DNA of 64,000 nucleotides from Sphingomonadaceae bacterium 3R27E2-A (GTDB lineage: Bacteria; Pseudomonadota; Alphaproteobacteria; Sphingomonadales; Sphingomonadaceae), in the NCBI GenBank assembly GCA_005503165.1, contig SCNT01000001.1, positions 186,001 through 250,000 on the forward strand. Direction: 5' to 3'. Position 1 is the first letter of the stretch. Every line of letters begins with the position of its first letter. Made by a program: the position numbers and the translations under genes. Below are positions 8,161 through 15,538 of the stretch, piece after piece. The notes below the pieces were generated by a model. It searched no databases. It was not told where the DNA came from and saw only the letters and a list, made by a program, of their open reading frames with translations.

Positions 8161-9447
8161 TCAATCCCCGCCGAGTTCGCGGTGGCGCGCGAGCATTGCA
8201 ACCGCCTTCTCCGCGAGTTCTTCGGGCACCGCCGGATAGAGCGGCAGCGGACGCGCCTTGCTCGGCAACGCGATCGTCGCGGTTGCGCGTACGGTCTCCT
8301 CGTCGCGCTGGTTGGTGAATTTCACCGCGACGTCGACCAGGCCCTGGCCGCCCTCCTGCCGCTTCGCGAGCACTTCGCCGGTGACGCGCTGGACGTCGCC
8401 CATATAGTTGAACTTGCGGATCTCGTCGTGGATGTGGGTGATGACGGCGTCGTCGCCCGCCCAGTCGCTGAGATATTGCCACAGGTAGTTTTCGCGCATG
8501 ACTCCATAGTCATAGGCCATCGGGTTGCCGATCGCCTGCGCCCATACAGGGTCCCAGTGGAGCCGCTGCGCCACATCGGGGATTCCATGCTCGTTCTTCA
8601 CGTAGAAGGCCGGGATGCGCTGGCGATTCTTGTGCGCGAGGCGGTTGGCGGTCGGTGCATAGGGCACGAAGCCGTAACCGCCGGCGTGAAAACAGATGAC
8701 GTCGGTGACGGTCAGCGGGCCCTTCGCCTGCAACCCGACCGAATCGCCCTTCTCGACGCTTTCGAACCAGCGCTTTTCGGCGCCTTGCACGCGTTCGGCG
8801 GCATAGATGTCCTCGATCGCCTGCATTTCCTCGTCGGTGTAGGTCGCGGGTTCGATCGCCGAATATTTGCCTTTCTTCACCGCGGTCTTGCGCTCGGTGA
8901 GCACGCGCAGGATGCGGTAGACCGCCACGACCTCGCCGCGCTGGTTGATCTTTACGTCGCGGCGGACGCCGATGACCGAGCGGCCCGCGAACTCGGACTG
9001 CTTGACTTCGACGCTCTCGTCACCGTTGAAGCTGTAGATGGTGTCGCCCGGAAAGATCGGGCGATAGAAATCCCATTGCGAACCCGACACGAAGACGTGG
9101 ACGCCCTTGAACAGGGATTTTTTGAGAGCCTTGATCTCGTCGGGCACGGGATCGCCGAGCATCGGTTTGTTGATGATGCCCGCCATCATGCCGGGTGCGA
9201 TCACGCTGCCCCAACGCGTCTTTTTTGCGTAGTTCGGATCGGTATAGAGCGGCTTGTCGTCGCCCATGCCGTGCGCGAAATTGCGGATATTATCCTCGGT
9301 TGCGACGGTGATATACTCGCGGGTCTTCGCCGCCTGGTCGAAGCCGAGCAGCTTGCGCTGCCGCTCGATATCCTCGTCGGTAATCTCGTAAGCGACGGCC
9401 TTTTGCCACTCATCGCTCTCTTTGATGTCGGTTTTCGCCTCGGCCAT
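8161..9447 (-). CDS. MaoC-type acyl dehydratase with N-terminal FAS1-like hotdog
   Basis: The product is 428 residues from the ATG at 9447, which has a GGGAGA ribosome-binding site; a GTG 18 bp upstream lies nearly inside the operator and is less likely. The length and layout fit a two-hotdog dehydratase: an N-terminal FAS1-like dehydratase domain (about residues 30-190, with the DSVEVKQSEFAGR region) and a C-terminal MaoC-like domain (about 220-410, with CFHAGGYGFVPYAPTANRL and HWDPVWAQAIG). Such proteins hydrate enoyl-CoAs to (R)- or (S)-3-hydroxyacyl-CoAs and often take bulky steroid or aromatic acyl chains. It heads the leftward unit that continues into the two crotonase genes and is divergent from an acyl-CoA ligase. 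Confidence 0.85.
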   Translation of the reverse strand: MAEAKTDIKESDEWQKAVAYEITDEDIERQRKLLGFDQAAKTREYITVATEDNIRNFAHGMGDDKPLYTDPNYAKKTRWGSVIAPGMMAGIINKPMLGDPVPDEIKALKKSLFKGVHVFVSGSQWDFYRPIFPGDTIYSFNGDESVEVKQSEFAGRSVIGVRRDVKINQRGEVVAVYRILRVLTERKTAVKKGKYSAIEPATYTDEEMQAIEDIYAAERVQGAEKRWFESVEKGDSVGLQAKGPLTVTDVICFHAGGYGFVPYAPTANRLAHKNRQRIPAFYVKNEHGIPDVAQRLHWDPVWAQAIGNPMAYDYGVMRENYLWQYLSDWAGDDAVITHIHDEIRKFNYMGDVQRVTGEVLAKRQEGGQGLVDVAVKFTNQRDEETVRATATIALPSKARPLPLYPAVPEELAEKAVAMLARHRELGGD

Positions 9448-9466
9448 CTTTATCTCCCTTGTCACC

Positions 9467-9482
9467 AGTTATATAACTAGGT
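9467..9482. promoter_or_regulatory. Palindromic operator, site 2
   Basis: A perfect AGTTATATAACT palindrome (9467-9478) followed by AGGT lies 20 bp from the leftward ATG at 9447 and 44 bp from the rightward ATG at 9522. It is identical over 12 bp to site 1 at 5483 and differs by one base from site 3 at 13506. The promoter boxes themselves are less clear here than at the other two sites. Confidence 0.7.
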
Positions 9483-9521
9483 AATACATCCCTGAGAGTG
9501 ACGCAAGGGGATTAAGCCGCA

Positions 9522-11012
9522 ATGGAAGTTCGCCGCATCAGCGATGCCTTGAAGGTGCGCGCCAGCCATCAGGCCAACGACGTCGCGCACGACGATATCC
9601 GGCGGCAAATCACTTTCGCGGAATGGGACCGCGAGGCCGACGAGGTCGGCGGGGGGCTCGCCGCGGCAGGGCTGGTTCCCGGCGACCGGGTCTTCCTGCC
9701 GATCAGCAATGCGCATGCGGTCGAAATGGCGATCGCGGTGTTCGCGGTGTTCCGCGCCGGGGGCATCGCGTGCCCCATCAGCCCGCGGCTCAACCCGCGC
9801 GAGGTCGCCGACTATGCCGCGCTCTGCGAGCCGCGCTTCTGCATCACCGACGCGCCCGAACTGGTCGCGGGGCTGGACCTCGCCGGATGCTGGCATGTCG
9901 ACGACATGCCGCGCGACATCGCGGCATTGCCCGACCAGGCGAGCCTCGACCCCCATGCCGACGCCGAGATCCTCGGCACCTCGGGCACCACGGGCAAGAT
10001 CAAGGGCGTCGTGGTGTCGCACCCCGACCTGATGACAGGGGTTACAGGCTATAATATGGACCGCTCGCGATCGACGCTGAACGCGCTGCCGCTAACCGGG
10101 TCGGGGGGCAATATCGGCATCGTGATGCTCCCCGCGCGCGGCGGCGCGACCGCGATCACCCAGCAGAAATTCGACCCCAAGGGCTTTCTCGACCTGACGC
10201 GCGAAAAGCGGCCGAACCTCGTCTACCTCGTGCCCTCGATGCTGCGGCTGGTGCTCGACCACCCCGATGTCGGCGATTACGACATGGCCGGAGTCAAATA
10301 TCTGATGACCGGTACCGCCCCGCTGCCGCATGATTCGGTGAAGCGCGCGTCGGAACTGTGGCCGCACCTGCGCATCCGGAACAGTTACGGCATGTCCGAG
10401 GGCGGCGTGGGCATCGGCACCTCGAGCCAGGAACAGGTGCTGAAGCCCGGCTGCGTCGGCAGGATGCCAGCGCATATGCAGTTGCGCGACGAACAGGGCC
10501 GCGTCGTGACCGAGACGGGCGTCGTCGGCGAAATCTATGGCTGGCAGAAGCATGCGCGGCGCTACTGGAACGATCCCGAGGCGACCGCGGCCAGCTTCAG
10601 GGGCGGCTGGACCAAGACCGGCGACCTGGGCTTCGTCGACGAGGACGGCGACCTGATCATGGCGGGCCGTTCGAAGGAGCTGATCATCCGCGGCGGCTAC
10701 AACATCACCCCGCTCGAGATCGAGACGGTGCTGCACCTGCACCCTGCGGTGCAGCAGGCAGCGGTGGTCGGCGTGCCGCACGAGGTGCTCGGCGAGGATA
10801 TTGCCGCGGCCGTGACCATGCGCCCCGGCTGCGGCGAGACGACCGCGGACGACATCATCGCTTTCTGCAAGGCGCATCTGGGCGACAACAAGGTGCCGCG
10901 CACGCTGGTCGTGCTCGACCATATGCCGCTCAATCCGAACGGAAAGATTCTGAAGAAGGATCTGGAGGGGCCGCTCGCGAAGGCGGCCGAGGCGCGGCGT
11001 CGGGCGGCGTGA
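9522..11012 (+). CDS. Class I adenylate-forming acyl-CoA ligase
   Basis: The 496-residue AMP-binding enzyme activates a carboxylic acid with ATP and CoA. The P-loop reads GTSGTTGKIKG near residue 155. The A5-type motif is NSYGMSEGG, the hinge region is KTGDLGFVDEDG then GRSKELIIRGGYN, and the C-terminal catalytic lysine segment is NPNGKILKK. All core motifs are therefore present. It is alone on the rightward strand, divergent from the MaoC-type gene across the shared palindrome. This makes it the likely entry enzyme that loads the pathway's acid substrate onto CoA. Substrate class is unknown; the length suits medium, cyclic or aromatic acids as well as fatty acids. Confidence 0.92.
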   Translation: MEVRRISDALKVRASHQANDVAHDDIRRQITFAEWDREADEVGGGLAAAGLVPGDRVFLPISNAHAVEMAIAVFAVFRAGGIACPISPRLNPREVADYAALCEPRFCITDAPELVAGLDLAGCWHVDDMPRDIAALPDQASLDPHADAEILGTSGTTGKIKGVVVSHPDLMTGVTGYNMDRSRSTLNALPLTGSGGNIGIVMLPARGGATAITQQKFDPKGFLDLTREKRPNLVYLVPSMLRLVLDHPDVGDYDMAGVKYLMTGTAPLPHDSVKRASELWPHLRIRNSYGMSEGGVGIGTSSQEQVLKPGCVGRMPAHMQLRDEQGRVVTETGVVGEIYGWQKHARRYWNDPEATAASFRGGWTKTGDLGFVDEDGDLIMAGRSKELIIRGGYNITPLEIETVLHLHPAVQQAAVVGVPHEVLGEDIAAAVTMRPGCGETTADDIIAFCKAHLGDNKVPRTLVVLDHMPLNPNGKILKKDLEGPLAKAAEARRRAA

Positions 11013-11017
11013 CCTAT

Positions 11018-11145
11018 GCCCTCCCCTTCAGGGGAGGGCGGCGAGACTTACGAACTTGTTCGTTAGTCGCAGCGGGTGGGGCTCAGCGGCCTTGCGCAAT
11101 CTCGACAGGCCCCACCCCAACCCCTCCCCAAAAGGGGAGGGGCTA
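11018..11145. repeat. Structured repeat family E, copy 1
   Basis: A 128-bp element between convergent genes. It opens with the hairpin CCCTCCCCTTCAGGGGAGGG and closes with CCCTCCCCAAAAGGGGAGGGG. An inner hairpin at 11050-11063 pairs ACGAAC with GTTCGT. The second copy (32438-32563, opposite orientation) has GGCAGC/GCTGCC at the same place, inside the same frame GCGAGACTT...TAGTCGC. Confidence 0.85.
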
Positions 11146-11149
11146 AGGC

Positions 11150-12373
11150 CTACCCCTTCAAGCTCTCGAACGGCACGTCCTTGTCCATGCGCACCTCGCC
11201 GGGCATGCCGAGCACGCGTTCGGCGATCTGGTTGCGGAGCACTTCGTCGGCGCCGCCCGCGATGCGCATCACGGTCGAGTAGATATAGTCGTACTGGATG
11301 TCGCCGGTCGCCGTGTCGCCCTCCTCGGGCGCTATCCCTGCGAGCCCGCGCAGTTCAAGCGCGAGGCCGTTGGTCTTCTGATAGCGGCTGGCATAAGCGA
11401 GCTTGACCATGCCCGCGAGCGCGCCGGGGTTCTCGTCTTTCGATACCATCGTCCTGAGCCGCGCCTGGAAAAATCGCTCGCCTTGCTCCTCGGCGAGCGC
11501 CTCGGCGAGCTGCTGGCGGATCGCGCGGTCGTCGAGCATCGTGCCGCCATGGCCGTCGGGAGTCGACGCGGCATAGTCGATCAGCGGCTCGACCCCGCTG
11601 CGATGCGCGCCCGAGCCGAGCCGTTCGCCCATCAGCACCGTCATGCAGCAGGCCCAGCCTTCGCCCTCGGCGCCGAGGCGATTGGTGTCGGGGATGCGGA
11701 CGTCGGTCAGGAATGTCTCGTTGAACTCGCTCGCGCCCGAAATCTGGCGGATCGGGCGCGTCTCGATGCCCGGGGTCTTCATGTCGACGACGAAGAAGGT
11801 CAGCCCCTTGTGCTTGGGCAAAGTGGGATCGGTGCGCACCACGAGGATGCCCCAGTCGGTGAGATGCGCCCAGCTCGACCAGACTTTCTGGCCGTTGACG
11901 ATCCAGTCGCCGCTGCCGTCGTCGGCACGCACCGCCTTGGTGCGCAGCGCCGCGAGGTCGGAGCCCGCCGACGGTTCCGAAAAGAGCTGGCACCATGTGA
12001 TGTCGCCCTTCAGCGTCGACTCGATGAAGCGCGCCTTCTGCTCGTCATTGCCGTGCCTGGCGATGACGGGCAGCGCCATGCCGGTGCCGATCGAGGTGAA
12101 GGGTCCTTTGGGCAAGTGATATTTGCCCTCCTCCTCGGCGAAGATGACCGCCTCGGGTCCCGACAGCCCACGCCCGCCGAGCGCCTTGGGGAAGGTCAGG
12201 CCCGACCAGCCGCCCGCGTAGAGCTCGCGCATCCAGGCGCGGCCGCGGTCGGCTTCCTCGATGTCGGGGATTTTCTCGCCGGGGGTGAGCACATGCCCGG
12301 GCGCGTGAGCGGCGAGCCAGGCGCGGGCTTCGGCGCGGAAGGCGGCTTCGACGGGGCTGTCGTTGAAGTCCAT
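11150..12373 (-). CDS. Acyl-CoA dehydrogenase, large-subunit type
   Basis: The true product is 407 residues from the ATG at 12373; the much longer open frame upstream is an overlap with the small-subunit gene in another frame. The middle domain has LFSEPSAGSDLAALRTKA and NGQKVWSSWAH, and the C-terminal domain has MRIAGGADEVLRNQIAERVLG, again with AGG in place of the usual YEG. This matches the larger partner of a heteromeric acyl-CoA dehydrogenase. It follows the small-subunit gene by 1 bp in the leftward operon starting at 13466. Together they likely perform one alpha-beta desaturation in the island's pathway. Confidence 0.92.
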   Translation of the reverse strand: MDFNDSPVEAAFRAEARAWLAAHAPGHVLTPGEKIPDIEEADRGRAWMRELYAGGWSGLTFPKALGGRGLSGPEAVIFAEEEGKYHLPKGPFTSIGTGMALPVIARHGNDEQKARFIESTLKGDITWCQLFSEPSAGSDLAALRTKAVRADDGSGDWIVNGQKVWSSWAHLTDWGILVVRTDPTLPKHKGLTFFVVDMKTPGIETRPIRQISGASEFNETFLTDVRIPDTNRLGAEGEGWACCMTVLMGERLGSGAHRSGVEPLIDYAASTPDGHGGTMLDDRAIRQQLAEALAEEQGERFFQARLRTMVSKDENPGALAGMVKLAYASRYQKTNGLALELRGLAGIAPEEGDTATGDIQYDYIYSTVMRIAGGADEVLRNQIAERVLGMPGEVRMDKDVPFESLKG

Positions 12374-12374
12374 C

Positions 12375-13466
12375 TCAGGCGGCCTTCCCTTGCGTGCCGG
12401 GTTGCGCGTTGAGCAAACGGTCGGCCCAATAGCCGCGGTTGCCGAGATGCACGGCGAGCATGCGCTCGCGCCGGTAATAGAAATGGCAGTTCGCCTCGAA
12501 GGTATAGCCGATGCCGCCATGGACCTGCAGATTCTCGCGCGCCGCCAGTTCGAGGCATTTGATGCCCGAGAGGCGCGCCGCGGCGGCGGCGGCCGGGAGG
12601 TCGTCGGGCGAGGATTCGGCCGCCCAACCGCCATAGTAGGCGTTCGAACGCGCGAGCTCGGTCGCCACCGCGACATCGGCGAGCTTGTGCTTGATCGCCT
12701 GATAACCCGCGAGGGGGCGGCCGAACATCTGGCGCTCCATCGCATAGTCGCGCGCCATGCGGAGGCACGCATCGGCGGCGCCGACGGCTTCGAAGGCGGC
12801 CTGCACTGCGGCCTGGTCGACCAGGCGGTCGAGCTTGCCCGTGCCGGGCATGGGCTCGGCGGCGGCATCGGCGAAGTCGAGGCGGTAGTGGGCACGGAGC
12901 TGGTCGAAGCTGTCGAGCTTGGTGCGGGTGACGCCGTGCTGGTCGAGTTCGACGAGCGCGAAGCCGCCGCCCGCGACGAGCACCACGGCGATGTCGGCGA
13001 TCCGGGCATCGGCGACGGGGGTCTTGGTCCCGCTCAGCCTGTCGCCCGCCAGCGTCGCGCCGGTCGCGAACACCGGGCCCGGCCCTTCGGAATAAGCGAA
13101 GGTCGCCACCGCCGCGCCGCTCGCGAGCCTGGGCAGCCATGTCGCTTTCTGTGCTTCGCTGCCCGCCAGCCGGATCGCTTCGGCGCCCAGCACGATCGAG
13201 CTCATGAAGGGCACCGCGGCGTTGGCCCTGCCGAGCGCCTCCATGATGACGCCGAGGTCGAGCGCACCGAGCCCCAGCCCGCCATGCTCCTCGGGGATCG
13301 CCGCGCCGAGGAACCCCATTTCGGCAAGCGCGCGCCAAAGCGGCGCGTCCCATTCGGCGCCCGAATCGATCAGGCTGCGCAGCCGGTCGAACGACGACAG
13401 GTCCGAAAGCAGCGCCCGGGCTTGCTCGCCGAGCATTTTCTGTTCATCGCTGAGGTCGAAATTCAT
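12375..13466 (-). CDS. Acyl-CoA dehydrogenase, small-subunit type
   Basis: The 363-residue protein has the acyl-CoA dehydrogenase fold, with EEHGGLGLG in the N-terminal domain, a reduced middle domain, and MERQMFGRPLAGYQAIKHKLAD then the HGGIGYTFEANCHFYYRRE segment in the C-terminal domain. The GGIGYT[WF]E signature marks the small-subunit class seen in all three pairs of this island. The gene is first in a leftward two-gene operon, 1 bp ahead of the large-subunit gene. Its start is 40 bp from the palindromic operator at 13506, the same distance as the divergent crotonase gene. Confidence 0.9.
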   Translation of the reverse strand: MNFDLSDEQKMLGEQARALLSDLSSFDRLRSLIDSGAEWDAPLWRALAEMGFLGAAIPEEHGGLGLGALDLGVIMEALGRANAAVPFMSSIVLGAEAIRLAGSEAQKATWLPRLASGAAVATFAYSEGPGPVFATGATLAGDRLSGTKTPVADARIADIAVVLVAGGGFALVELDQHGVTRTKLDSFDQLRAHYRLDFADAAAEPMPGTGKLDRLVDQAAVQAAFEAVGAADACLRMARDYAMERQMFGRPLAGYQAIKHKLADVAVATELARSNAYYGGWAAESSPDDLPAAAAAARLSGIKCLELAARENLQVHGGIGYTFEANCHFYYRRERMLAVHLGNRGYWADRLLNAQPGTQGKAA

Positions 13467-13496
13467 CGCAGGCCTTGCCCCTCCATATCGGTCTGT

Positions 13497-13529
13497 GTCA
13501 TAGCGAGTTGTATAACTAGGTCAACCATG
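13497..13529. promoter_or_regulatory. Divergent promoter with palindromic operator, site 3
   Basis: AGTTGTATAACT (13506-13517) differs by one base from sites 1 and 2. It is followed by AGGTCAACCATG, which matches site 1 (ACGTCAACCATG) in all but one base. On the reverse strand TTGACC (13524-13519) and TATGAC (13502-13497) could be -35 and -10 boxes 16 bp apart, with the palindrome in the spacer. The starts at 13466 and 13557 are each about 40 bp away. Confidence 0.7.
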
Positions 13530-13556
13530 ACAAGTGCGCGGAGAGGAAGCACCCTC

Positions 13557-14357
13557 ATGCAATATGAAACCATCCTGATCGAGGTCGCCGATCATGTCGC
13601 GACGATCACGATCAACCGCCCCGAGGCGATGAACAGCTTCACCAAGCGGATGATGGACGAATTCGAGCATCTGTGGAAGTGGATCGGCAACAACGACGAC
13701 GTCCATTGCTGCGTATTGCGCGCCGCGCCGGGCAAGGCCTGGTGCACCGGGGTCGACGTCAAGGAATCGCAGAAGGAGGGCGGCACCGTCGTCGACCTCG
13801 CGAACATCTGGCACTGCGAGGACCCGGGCAATACCCTCGGCCCCAAATCGATGAAATGCTGGAAGCCGGTGATCGCGGCGGTGCACGGCATGGCGGCGGG
13901 CGGCGCCTTCTACTGGCTCAACGAGAGCGACATCATCATCTGTTCGGAGGATGCGACCTTCTTCGACCCGCACGTCACTTACGGCATGACCAGCGCGCTG
14001 GAGCCGATCGGCATGACCTATCATATGCCGCTCCACGATGTGCTGCGCATGGTGCTGCTGGGCAACGACGAGCGCATCGGCGCGGGCACCGCGCTGCGGA
14101 TCGGGCTCGTCAGCGAGATCGTGGCGCTGGAGGATCTGTGGCCGCGCGCGGCCGAACTGGCCGCGACGATCGCCGCCAAACCGCCCGCGGCGACCGCGGG
14201 GTCGGTCAAGGCGATATGGGAATCGCTCGACCTGCCCCGCTCGGTCGCGCTGCAGCAGGGCCTCAAATATTGCCAGATCGGCAATCCGGTCGGCGTACCG
14301 CAGGTCGACCGCGCCGCGCTGATGGCCGACAAGGCGAAGAAATTCACGGTGCGATAG
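13557..14357 (+). CDS. Crotonase-family protein lacking the usual catalytic glutamates
   Basis: The protein is 266 residues from the ATG at 13557, which has GAGAGGAAG upstream; an in-frame ATG at 13527 lies inside the operator and is less likely. The crotonase fold is clear: TINRPEAMNSFTKRM at the start, KAWCTGVDVKES as first oxyanion segment, GMAAGGAFYWLN as second. The two glutamate positions of classical enoyl-CoA hydratase are not conserved (the helix that normally reads AxEM has VLRMVLLG). It may therefore catalyse isomerisation, hydrolysis or C-C cleavage rather than hydration. It is divergent from the dehydrogenase pair and precedes, by an 86-bp gap holding its own operator-like repeats, the rightward dehydrogenase operon. 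Confidence 0.88.
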   Translation: MQYETILIEVADHVATITINRPEAMNSFTKRMMDEFEHLWKWIGNNDDVHCCVLRAAPGKAWCTGVDVKESQKEGGTVVDLANIWHCEDPGNTLGPKSMKCWKPVIAAVHGMAAGGAFYWLNESDIIICSEDATFFDPHVTYGMTSALEPIGMTYHMPLHDVLRMVLLGNDERIGAGTALRIGLVSEIVALEDLWPRAAELAATIAAKPPAATAGSVKAIWESLDLPRSVALQQGLKYCQIGNPVGVPQVDRAALMADKAKKFTVR

Positions 14358-14363
14358 CCGTAG

Positions 14364-14405
14364 CGTCAACTACTGCTTGACGTTTACGTCAACGTCCGGT
14401 TGGAT
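14364..14405 (+). promoter_or_regulatory. TTGACG/CGTCAA inverted repeats ahead of the dehydrogenase-thiolase operon
   Basis: The 16-bp inverted repeat TTGACGTTTACGTCAA lies at 14377-14392. A further CGTCAA half-site precedes it at 14364-14369, so three half-sites are stacked about 50-80 bp before the ATG at 14444. TTGACG (14377) and TTGGAT (14400) are 17 bp apart and could be promoter boxes. The arrangement resembles the MerR-family (LiuR-type) operators of acyl-CoA catabolic genes in other proteobacteria; that link is inference. Confidence 0.5.
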
Positions 14406-14443
14406 GATCCGAACATATACTGAGGGTGAGGACTCGAACGCGC

Positions 14444-15538
14444 ATGTCGATCTTATACGACGAGGGCCAGCAAGCGATCGCGACCGAATCGCGGCGCGTG
14501 CTCGAAGCCCGGGTGAACAAGGACGAGCTGCTGCCGCTGCTCGAGGTCACCGGCAAGTTCCACGATGGCTTCTGGAACACGGCGAAGGAACAGGGATGGA
14601 CCGCGCTCGCCCTTCCCGAAGCCTATGGCGGGCTCGACCTCGGGCTCGTCGAACTCGGGCTGATCGCGCACCAGGCGGGGCGGAGCGTCAGCGGCGCGCC
14701 CTTCCTCACCGGCAGCTTCGGCGCTGCGAAAGCCATCGAGCTATACGGCAGCGACGAGCAGAAGGCGAAATACCTCCCCGGCCTCGCGAGCGGCGAAACG
14801 ATCGGCGCCGTGGCCTTCGCGTCGGGATCGAACGCGCTGCCGGTGCTGCCATGCGTGACGCTGACCGACAATCGCCTCGACGGCACTTCGACCGGCGTCG
14901 CGGGCGGGCTCGCCGCGGACATCGCAGTCGTCTACGCCAATGGCCCCGGCATGCCGGTGCTCGCCGTCGCCGACCTTTCAGGCGTGACGCGGAGCGCGAT
15001 CGACAGCTTCGACAATAGCCGGCTCTACGCCGATCTCGCCTTCGTGCGTACGCCCGCCGAGACGCTGGTCGTCGGCGGCGCGGCGCGCGATGCGGCGCTG
15101 CATGTCCTGGCGTTGCAGGCGGTGATCGCCGCGCACGAGCAGACCGGCGGCGCCGAGGCGATGATGGAGATCGCGCGCGACTATGCGGTCACCCGCCGCG
15201 CCTTCGGGCAGGTGATCGGCGCCTTCCAGTCGATCAAGCACCGGATCGCCGAACTCTATGGCTTCGTCGAGCTCGCGCGCGCCAACTGCATCCACGCCGC
15301 CTCGCGCGAGGGCCATGCCGATTTCGTCACCGCTGCCGCCGCGGCGCGCATCTCGGCGACCGAGGCCTATGACACCGCGTCGCGCGACTGTGTCCAGATC
15401 CACGGCGGCATGGGCGTGACGTGGGAGCTGGGGCTCCACCTGCACACCCGCCGCGCGCGCAGCCTCGCCATCGAACAGGGCAATCTGCTGTTCTGGGAAG
15501 ATGTCCTCGTCGACCGCCTGACCGGAGAAGCCGCATGA
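14444..15538 (+). CDS. Acyl-CoA dehydrogenase, small-subunit type
   Basis: The protein has 364 residues from the ATG at 14444, chosen because GAGGGTGAGGA lies upstream and the earlier GTG at 14426 overlaps that site. It is of the small-subunit class: LPEAYGGLDLGLVELG in the N-terminal domain, VTRRAFGQVIGAFQSIKHRIAE and the GGMGVTWE signature in the C-terminal domain. The stop overlaps the ATG of the large-subunit gene by 4 bp (ATGA). Here the order is small then large, as in the 12375/11150 pair and opposite to the 4234/3174 pair. It leads a four-gene operon that ends with a thiolase, so this operon alone contains desaturation, hydroxyacyl oxidation and thiolysis steps. Confidence 0.92.
   Translation: MSILYDEGQQAIATESRRVLEARVNKDELLPLLEVTGKFHDGFWNTAKEQGWTALALPEAYGGLDLGLVELGLIAHQAGRSVSGAPFLTGSFGAAKAIELYGSDEQKAKYLPGLASGETIGAVAFASGSNALPVLPCVTLTDNRLDGTSTGVAGGLAADIAVVYANGPGMPVLAVADLSGVTRSAIDSFDNSRLYADLAFVRTPAETLVVGGAARDAALHVLALQAVIAAHEQTGGAEAMMEIARDYAVTRRAFGQVIGAFQSIKHRIAELYGFVELARANCIHAASREGHADFVTAAAAARISATEAYDTASRDCVQIHGGMGVTWELGLHLHTRRARSLAIEQGNLLFWEDVLVDRLTGEAA

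Noticed and set aside
12363..14357. A 664-codon rightward frame covering the crotonase gene and the complement of the dehydrogenase gene.
   Set aside because: Only the part from 13557 has crotonase motifs. The rest is antisense to a clear acyl-CoA dehydrogenase and crosses the operator.
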